Assembly (NCBI GenBank): GCA_041477815.1
Contig: JBGOUV010000349.1
Location: forward strand, 1 to 7,548
From: JBGOUV01 sp041477815
GTDB lineage: Bacteria > Acidobacteriota > Terriglobia > Bryobacterales > JACQDG01
Length of the DNA: 7,548 nucleotides
Direction of reading: 5' to 3'
This document shows positions 1 through 5,011 of this stretch, piece by piece. Position numbers and translations under genes: made by a program. Positions within the stretch are counted from its first letter, which is position 1; every line of letters begins with the position of its first letter. The notes below the pieces were generated by a model. It ran no database searches. It was not told the origin of the DNA and worked only from the letters and a program-made list of their open reading frames with translations.

Positions 1-595
1 AGACCTCCAGCAGAAGATTACGGAGGATGTCACCGGCCTTTCCTTGACCGATCAGCAGATCCTGATAAGGACGATCGTAGTGCGTCTCCTCGGCGCCGAT
101 GCCGGAGAAGGGCGGCACATGGACTACCTGTAGATCCTCAGCCGCCTTGGGGAGGTCATCGATATGCTCGGGGGAGGGCTTGACGTAGATCAACTCCGAG
201 TTCTGATAGCGAAACTCGAACGTCAACTCCCACGGTCCGTCCGGGGTGCGCCCTTCCATGCGAATGGCGAGAACACGCGGCTGTCCGGGTTTCTGGCCTT
301 CTCCAACGTCCTCTCTTCGCAGAGCCGTCAGGGTCTCGGTCCAAAGAAGGTTCATTTCCCGAAGAGGAAGGGCCGTGAAGTCCTTGCGGGTAAGAGGAAC
401 GCCGGTGCGCTGGGTGGCAGCGGAGCCAACTCGCTTTTCTTTCCAGCGCCGCAAGGCCAGATCCCAGACCACAATGGCCTGCAGCAGCGTGGTCTTGCCG
501 GAGTTATTCGGACCCGCGAGTACGATATGGTCGGAAAGCTCGAACCTCTGGCTTTCGAATCGCTTGAAATACTCCACCTGGACCGCGGTGATCAT
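1..595 (-). CDS. AAA family ATPase (SMC/RecF/OLD-like), N-terminal part, cut by the left edge
   Basis: Reading the minus strand from the ATG at 595, 198 codons are open to the window edge with no stop. The start looks sound: an in-frame TGA lies four codons upstream and a strong ribosome binding site, GAGGTGA (611-605), sits 9 nt before the ATG. The protein opens with a short beta strand, then a Walker A loop GPNNSGKT at residues 28-35 followed by TLLQA. This arrangement is typical of ABC-type ATPases of the SMC/RecF/OLD class that bind DNA or act in DNA repair or defence. Later stretches include VPPFSGIGAEE and LLIGQGKAGDILRNLL, which resemble 'AAA family ATPase' proteins of this class. The Walker B, signature motif and any C-terminal nuclease (TOPRIM) domain lie outside the window, so the exact function cannot be given. 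It is transcribed divergently from the AI-2E gene. The family call is good; the biological role is open. Confidence 0.85.
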   Translation of the reverse strand, partial: MITAVQVEYFKRFESQRFELSDHIVLAGPNNSGKTTLLQAIVVWDLALRRWKEKRVGSAATQRTGVPLTRKDFTALPLREMNLLWTETLTALRREDVGEGQKPGQPRVLAIRMEGRTPDGPWELTFEFRYQNSELIYVKPSPEHIDDLPKAAEDLQVVHVPPFSGIGAEETHYDRPYQDLLIGQGKAGDILRNLLLEV

Positions 596-648
596 GGCTG
601 GTTGTCACCTCAAAGGTTAACATCCGCCGTTCTGTTAAGATACGGTCC
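596..648. promoter_or_regulatory. Divergent intergenic region; possible leaderless start for the plus-strand gene
   Basis: This 53-bp AT-richer gap separates two divergent starts, so both promoters must lie here or inside the opposite gene. It holds the minus-strand ribosome binding site (611-605) and two GTTAA direct repeats at 616-620 and 634-638. On the plus strand TAAGAT (636-641) resembles a -10 box and ends only 7 nt before the ATG at 649. No Shine-Dalgarno sequence precedes that ATG. Together these suggest leaderless transcription of the AI-2E gene. I see no good -35 box, so the promoter call is tentative. Confidence 0.35.
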
Positions 649-1704
649 ATGCTTGGGGTAGACGGACGCGCCTTCCGCGCCACCTGGACCGTGATGGTGG
701 CTCTGGGTCTGGCCGGATTGGTGTGGCTGGTGCGGCAGCCGCTGCTGGTAATGGTGCTGGCAGTGCTGTTCGCTTATGTGGTGTGGCCGCTGGTAGCGGT
801 CGCGGAACGACTATGGAAGCGGGCGTGGCCCGGGTTGAAGGCGACGCGGGTAGCCGCGTTGGCGGTGGTGTATCCGGTGCTCATCGCGGCGGCGGCGGTG
901 GCGGCCATCGGGCTGGCGCCCGAAATCGCCCAACAGGCGGCGACTTTGTTTGGGAGGGTCAAGGGGTTTGTGGAGGGGGTGCAGAAGGGGCAACTGCTGG
1001 AGCAGATGAGCGCACAGCGCGGGTGGTCGCTGCCGGCGTTGTACGCCATCCGGGACCAGGTGATTTCCCACGCCGGAGAACTGCTGTCCTACGCCCAGAG
1101 AGCCGGCGTGGAGGTGCTCCGCTATGCGTCCAACCTGTGGCTGGCCGTGCTGGTGCCGATCCTGGCGTTCTTCTTTCTGAAGGACGCCGAGGAGCTGACC
1201 GAGGCGGTAGAGAGATCCTTCGAGCGGGAAGAGCATCGGGGATTGATGCGCGAGATCTTCACCGATCTGCACGTGCTCCTGGCGCAGTACATGCGCGCTT
1301 TGATTCTGCTGTCGCTCCTGACCTTCGGCTCGCACGCCCTGGTCTTTCTGGTGATCGGAGCGCCCTACGCCCTGTTGCTGGCGACGCTGGCGGGGGTGCT
1401 GGAGTTCATCCCCATGGTGGGGCCGCTGACGGCCGGGGCGGTGATTCTAGTAGCCTCCTGGGTGGCCGGTTATCCTCACATAGTCTGGATCGTGGTGTTT
1501 CTGGTGGTGTGGCGGATACTGCAGGACTACGTGAACATGCCCTGGGTACTGGGGAGCGGCATCGAGCTGCATCCGCTGCTGGTGATCTTCGGGATCCTGG
1601 CGGGGGCCGAAGTAGGCGGCGTAGCCGGGATGTTTCTGTCAATCCCCACCATGGCCACGGTGCGAATTCTGGTGCGGCGCGCCGCGGGAGTGCGGCGGCG
1701 ATGA
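649..1704 (+). CDS. AI-2E family transporter (PerM/TqsA-like membrane protein)
   Basis: This 351-residue protein is the usual length for the AI-2E/PerM family (formerly DUF20). It is an inner-membrane protein with about eight hydrophobic segments: roughly 13-28, 31-49, 67-90, 160-178, 212-235, 238-268, 272-292 and 307-336. A large soluble, mostly helical part (about 91-158) separates the third and fourth, as in the family. Family landmarks in the C-terminal half are LEFIPMVGP (251-259), LQDYVNMPWVLG (291-302) and ELHPLLVIFGILAGAEVGG (306-324). Known members export the autoinducer AI-2 (TqsA) or exchange ions, so the substrate here cannot be named. The N-terminal RAFRATWTV fits the family, which supports the ATG at 649 even though no Shine-Dalgarno is visible. 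Its TGA stop overlaps the next gene's ATG (ATGA at 1701-1704), so the two are probably co-translated. Confidence 0.93.
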   Translation: MLGVDGRAFRATWTVMVALGLAGLVWLVRQPLLVMVLAVLFAYVVWPLVAVAERLWKRAWPGLKATRVAALAVVYPVLIAAAAVAAIGLAPEIAQQAATLFGRVKGFVEGVQKGQLLEQMSAQRGWSLPALYAIRDQVISHAGELLSYAQRAGVEVLRYASNLWLAVLVPILAFFFLKDAEELTEAVERSFEREEHRGLMREIFTDLHVLLAQYMRALILLSLLTFGSHALVFLVIGAPYALLLATLAGVLEFIPMVGPLTAGAVILVASWVAGYPHIVWIVVFLVVWRILQDYVNMPWVLGSGIELHPLLVIFGILAGAEVGGVAGMFLSIPTMATVRILVRRAAGVRRR

Positions 1705-2645
1705 GGCGCTTGGCGGGGCTGGCGCTGGCGGCGGCGCTGCCGGCGGCGGCCCACATGATGAGCATGAGCACGGGGGAAGTGCGGCTCGAGGGCGCGCGCG
1801 GCGACTACGAGCTCCGTATGCCGCTCTATGAGCTGCAACACCTGAAGGAGCCGGAGAAAATCCTGTTCGATAATATCCGCATGCGGGGAGGCGGCGGCGA
1901 GGCCAAGCTGGTCAAGCATCTGTGCGAGGCCAGCCCGGCACAGGACGCCTACCTGTGCCGGGCGCAGTATGAGTTCCCCGGTCCGGTGCAGGAGCTGGAA
2001 GTCGAGTGCACCTTCGCGGCGGTCACGGTGCCGAACCACGTACACCTGCTGCGGGCGCTGCGCGAAGGGGTTTGGGATCAGGCCATCTTCGATTTCAGCT
2101 ACACCCGGATGAAGCTGACGTTCCTGCCTCCGGGACGGGCAGCCATGGCCGTTGGCCAGGTGTGGAGCGGGATGGTGCGGGCGGTGTCGGGGTGGGCGCA
2201 GTTGCTGTTCCTGGTAGCGTTGGCCATGGCGGCGCGGAGCCGGCGGGAGCTGGTGGCGATGACGGCAGCGTTCCTGGCAGCCGAGTGCGGGTCGGCCCTC
2301 TACCTGGTGTACGGAAACTGGTCTCCGGCGCCGCGGTTCGTGGAGGCCGCGGCGGCCTTGACCGTAGCGTATATGGCGGTGGAGATTCTATTGTTGCCGG
2401 AAGCGGGGCGCCGGTGGGCGGTAGCAGGCGTGTTGGGGGTATTTCATGGGTTCTATTTCGGATTGTTCTTGCGGGAAGGACAGATGCATCCTCTGCCTGT
2501 TCTGGCGGGTGTAACGGCGGTAGAGGTGGCTTTGGTGACGTTGTTCGGGTGGGGCTTGGGCAAGGTGCAACGCGTGGTGCGGGTGGGGGCGGGGGCCCTG
2601 TTGGTGGTGGGGCTGGGATGGTTTGTCCTGCGCCTGCGAGGGTGA
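1701..2645 (+). CDS. HupE/UreJ_2-like membrane protein with signal peptide
   Basis: This 314-residue protein starts at the ATG overlapping the upstream stop, with GGGAG (1686-1690) as a likely ribosome binding site. The frame is open for 326 more codons upstream, but that part is antisense-like readthrough of the AI-2E gene. Residues 1-17 form a signal peptide ending LPAAA before H18. Residues 18-150 are a probable extracytoplasmic domain with Cys75, Cys86 and Cys103. About six membrane segments follow (around 165-178, 187-204, 213-233, 238-257, 266-285 and 293-311). The order of segments and the motif FHGFYFG (248-254, compare HGFGFA), together with Glu228 and Glu275, match the HupE/UreJ_2 family, whose relatives include nickel permease-like proteins. 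Two usual histidine-bearing motifs are changed: the DH of the first membrane segment reads WA (165-166), and the AHS of the second reads AEC (194-196). Metal transport is therefore doubtful. Family call moderate; function unknown. Confidence 0.78.
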   Translation: MRRLAGLALAAALPAAAHMMSMSTGEVRLEGARGDYELRMPLYELQHLKEPEKILFDNIRMRGGGGEAKLVKHLCEASPAQDAYLCRAQYEFPGPVQELEVECTFAAVTVPNHVHLLRALREGVWDQAIFDFSYTRMKLTFLPPGRAAMAVGQVWSGMVRAVSGWAQLLFLVALAMAARSRRELVAMTAAFLAAECGSALYLVYGNWSPAPRFVEAAAALTVAYMAVEILLLPEAGRRWAVAGVLGVFHGFYFGLFLREGQMHPLPVLAGVTAVEVALVTLFGWGLGKVQRVVRVGAGALLVVGLGWFVLRLRG

Positions 2646-2667
2646 GCGGCGGGGTGGATTGGAAGGC

Positions 2668-2695
2668 AGAAGGCAGAATACATCTTCTGCCTTCT
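2668..2695. terminator. Hairpin between convergent genes, likely a terminator
   Basis: An 11-bp perfect stem, AGAAGGCAGAA (2668-2678) with TTCTGCCTTCT (2685-2695), closes a 6-nt loop. It lies 22 nt after the HupE-like stop, and its right arm touches the TAA stop of the minus-strand coiled-coil gene. The position between convergent genes suggests it ends transcripts from one or both sides. There is no long T-run on either side (only CTTCTTAG on plus), so efficiency is uncertain. The left arm includes a tandem AAGGCAG repeat (2663-2676), giving an alternative pairing with the copy at 2662-2672. Confidence 0.6.
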
Positions 2696-3222
2696 TAGCG
2701 CGGCGGGTGCCCGTTGCCCCGATCATGCCGTATCCATTGGTCGATGAGGCGGGCCAGGGATCCGATGAGCTGGCGGAGCTCGTCCATCTCCCGGTGGTGC
2801 TTCTGCTCGTTGGCGTCCATGACCTCCCTCATGGCGGCAATCCCCTGCATGAACTCCGTATGGGCTTGGTCGTTCCGGTCCAGCCGATCGCGGTGAGCCA
2901 GGGTGTCCAGGAGAAGGTCGTGGATACCGGCGCGGGTTTCGGCCCACTGCTGATCGTGGGCGGTTACAGAGACTCGCAGCTCGGTGCAAGAGACTCGCAG
3001 TTCCGCGGCCTCCCGAGCCCCCGCCTGGACCTGTTGGGTCAGTTCGGAGACGTCGTGCGTGAGTTGTCTAACCTCGTGGGCGAGTTCTCTAACGATGGCG
3101 AAAAGCTGGGCCATGCTCTCGCTCAGAGTGCCGATATTTCGATCGTGGGCCGAAACGTCGTCGGACAGGGAATCCACTCTCTGCGAGAGATGGTCCAGAG
3201 CTTCCCTGGTGTCCTTTTCCAT
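2695..3222 (-). CDS. Small coiled-coil protein of unknown function downstream of RNase J
   Basis: I do not recognise this 175-residue protein. It is soluble, with no signal peptide or membrane segment, and almost entirely helical. Residues 5-85 show heptad-like spacing of Leu/Val/Ile between polar residues (LSQRVDSLSDDV, LAHEVRQLTHDVSELTQQV), as expected of a long coiled coil. ELRVS occurs twice (74-78 and 81-85), reflecting a DNA direct repeat of GAGACTCGCAG near 2968 and 2990. The C-terminal half (100-167) is rich in His, Asp, Glu and Met, with a second helical stretch ending LIDQWIRHDRG. The ATG at 3222 is 9 nt after the RNase J stop, and the nearest ribosome binding site (GGAGG) lies inside the last RNase J codons, so translation is probably coupled. 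The neighbour suggests, without proof, a role in RNA metabolism or a structural partner. Low-complexity helical proteins of this kind are also often poorly conserved. Confidence 0.75.
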   Translation of the reverse strand: MEKDTREALDHLSQRVDSLSDDVSAHDRNIGTLSESMAQLFAIVRELAHEVRQLTHDVSELTQQVQAGAREAAELRVSCTELRVSVTAHDQQWAETRAGIHDLLLDTLAHRDRLDRNDQAHTEFMQGIAAMREVMDANEQKHHREMDELRQLIGSLARLIDQWIRHDRGNGHPPR

Positions 3223-3231
3223 TGTTTAATT

Positions 3232-4902
3232 CTAAACCTCCAGGATGACCGGGAGGATGAGCGGCCGCCGGTTGGTCTGCTTGTTGATGAACCGCTTCAG
3301 ATCGGCCGAGATCTTCGCTTTGATGAGCGTATAGTCGCTACGCTCCTCGCCAGAGGAGGTTTCCAGGGTACGGGCCACGACGTCGCGGGCCTGCGCGACC
3401 AGCTCCCCGTCCTCGGGGGTTACAAAACCGCGGGTGACGATCTCGGGAGGACTCTCCAGCTCGCCGGTATGGCGATTGATGGCGATCACGGTCATGACCA
3501 AGCCCTCTTCGGAGAGATGCCGGCGGTCGTGGATGATCATGTCTTCGACGATCTCGTCGACCGACCCGGAGTCGATGCAGACGCGGCCCACCGGAACCGT
3601 GCCGGCCTTGCTGGCGCCCGCGGCGTCGATTTCCAGGACTTCACCGGAGTCCATGACGAAGGTCTGCTCCAGGCCGGAGTGCAGCAGGTGTTCGGCCAGG
3701 GCGGCGTGCCGGGCGAGTTGGCGGTACTCGCCGTGGATGGGGACGAAGAAGCGTGGCCGGACCAGGTTGAGCATCAGGGTAAGCTCTTCCTGGCTGGCGT
3801 GGCCGGAGACGTGAATGGGGGGAATGGTGTTGCCGTAGATGACCTCGGTGCGGCGGCGGCAGAGGTGATCGATCATGCGGAAAATCGCCTTTTCGTTGCC
3901 GGGGATGAGCCGGGAGGAGAGCACCACCGTATCGCCGGGCTCCGCGGTGATGTGGCGGTGTTTGCCCACCGACACCTGCGACAGCGCGCTCATGGGCTCC
4001 CCCTGGCTGCCGGCAATGACGACCGTGCGGGCGTGGCGGGGGAGCTGGCGCAAATCGTGGGGGCGGCAGAGCAGGCCGTCGGGGACCCGCAGGAACCCCA
4101 GCGAGTGCGCGATCTCGGCCGTGGAGGTCATACTGCGGCCGACGAAGGCGACCTTGCGGTTGTATTCATTCGCCAGGTCCAGGATCTGCTGCACGCGATG
4201 GGTGGAGGACGAGAAGCAAGAGATGATCAGGGCGTTCGGGGCGCGGTGGAAGAGTTCTTCCAGGCGCGTTCGAATGGCCCGCTCCGAGGGCGTGTAGCCG
4301 GGCCAGTCCACGTTCGTCGAATCGGAGAGCAGGAGCAGGACGCCGCGCTTGCCGTAGTCGGCAAAGGTGTGGAGATCGAACAACTCGTTGTCCGTGGGGG
4401 TCGGGTCGATTTTGAAGTCGCCGGTATGAATCACCACGCCCAGCGGCGTGGTGATGGCCAGGGCCACGGCGTCGACGATGGAGTGCGTGACGTGGATGAA
4501 CTCCACCGAGAAACAGCCGATCTGGACGCTCTCCTTGGGTTTCACCTTGTGGAGGCGGGGCGGTTGGGGCAGCTCGTGCTCTTCCAGACGCCGCTCCACC
4601 AGGGCCAGGGTGAACTCGGTGCCGTAGACCGGGATATCGAGCTGGGAGAGCAGGAACGGAATGGCCCCGATGTGGTCCTCGTGGCCGTGCGTGAGAACGA
4701 GGGCGCGGACGTGCGCGGCGTGGTCGGTGAGATAGGTGATGTCGGGGACGACAATATCGACGCCCAGCAGCTCGGCGCCGGGAAACATCATGCCCGCGTC
4801 GATCACCAGGATGTCGTCGCCGCAGCGAAGGGCCAGGATGTTCATGCCGAACTCGCCCAGCCCGCCCAGGGGAATGACCTGTAGTTTCAAATCGGTATTC
4901 AA
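3232..4902 (-). CDS. rnj: Ribonuclease J (metallo-beta-lactamase/beta-CASP RNase)
   Basis: This is a 556-residue RNase J of normal length, an enzyme that combines 5'-3' exonuclease and endonuclease activity in mRNA decay and rRNA maturation. The metallo-beta-lactamase core shows the zinc motif HGHEDH (72-77), His140 (VTHS), Asp162 (IHTGDFK) and His390 (IPIHGEYRQ). The beta-CASP part contains SCFSSSTHR (228-236), GSQGEPMSAL (298-307) and PPIHVSGHAS (361-370). The C-terminal domain continues to the end at LILPVILEV. All visible catalytic ligands are present. The open frame extends upstream to 5394, but homology begins at KLQVIPLGGLGEFG, so that extension is a shadow of the kinase gene. No in-frame ATG exists at the right place; I chose TTG at 4902, with TTG at 4890 as the alternative, and neither has a clear Shine-Dalgarno. 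It ends in TAG, one codon before an in-frame TAA, and leads into the coiled-coil gene. Confidence 0.93.
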   Translation of the reverse strand: MNTDLKLQVIPLGGLGEFGMNILALRCGDDILVIDAGMMFPGAELLGVDIVVPDITYLTDHAAHVRALVLTHGHEDHIGAIPFLLSQLDIPVYGTEFTLALVERRLEEHELPQPPRLHKVKPKESVQIGCFSVEFIHVTHSIVDAVALAITTPLGVVIHTGDFKIDPTPTDNELFDLHTFADYGKRGVLLLLSDSTNVDWPGYTPSERAIRTRLEELFHRAPNALIISCFSSSTHRVQQILDLANEYNRKVAFVGRSMTSTAEIAHSLGFLRVPDGLLCRPHDLRQLPRHARTVVIAGSQGEPMSALSQVSVGKHRHITAEPGDTVVLSSRLIPGNEKAIFRMIDHLCRRRTEVIYGNTIPPIHVSGHASQEELTLMLNLVRPRFFVPIHGEYRQLARHAALAEHLLHSGLEQTFVMDSGEVLEIDAAGASKAGTVPVGRVCIDSGSVDEIVEDMIIHDRRHLSEEGLVMTVIAINRHTGELESPPEIVTRGFVTPEDGELVAQARDVVARTLETSSGEERSDYTLIKAKISADLKRFINKQTNRRPLILPVILEV

Positions 4903-5011
4903 GGTTTCAGGGTAACATGGAGTCGATGCGCCGAGCCGCGACCGTAAGGAAGCGGTTGTTTGTTCGAGCGCGGAAATCGCCCCCGGACGGTCGCGGCTCG
5001 GTGGAACCCAG
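4903..5011. promoter_or_regulatory. Divergent control region between RNase J and the sensor kinase
   Basis: These 109 bp separate the two divergent starts and must contain the promoter or leader of at least one gene. No consensus -35/-10 pair stands out on either strand. The main feature is the long inverted repeat at 4931-5001, described separately. GGTGGA (5000-5005), 6 nt before the kinase ATG at 5012, is its only plausible ribosome binding site and overlaps the last two bases of the repeat's right arm. On the RNase J side 28 nt lie between the repeat and the TTG. Confidence 0.55.
4931..5001. repeat. Perfect 15-bp inverted repeat with a 41-nt spacer
   Basis: The left arm CCGAGCCGCGACCGT (4931-4945) is the exact reverse complement of the right arm (4987-5001). 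Beyond the arms, 4930/5002 would form a G-T pair and 4929/5003 a C-G pair. The spacer is 41 nt and has no strong internal pairing that I can see. In RNA this would give a very stable GC-rich stem in the leader of whichever gene is transcribed through it. In DNA it would be two oppositely oriented copies of one 15-bp site about 56 bp apart, centre to centre. The placement between RNase J and a two-component kinase favours a regulatory role, but which one is not shown. Confidence 0.8.

Noticed and set aside
164..661. Plus-strand open frame of 165 codons at the left end
   Set aside because: It is the complement of the AAA ATPase frame, which has a Walker A motif and a strong ribosome binding site.
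723..1700. Open frame of 326 codons in the second frame of the AI-2E gene, continuous with the HupE-like gene
   Set aside because: It overlaps the clearly real AI-2E gene and its product is Gly/Arg/Ala-rich with no family features; high GC keeps stops rare. The signal peptide and ATGA overlap place the true start at 1701.
2623..4884. Plus-strand open frame of 753 codons
   Set aside because: It is antisense to RNase J and the coiled-coil gene, both supported by motifs or operon spacing, and shows no recognisable domain.
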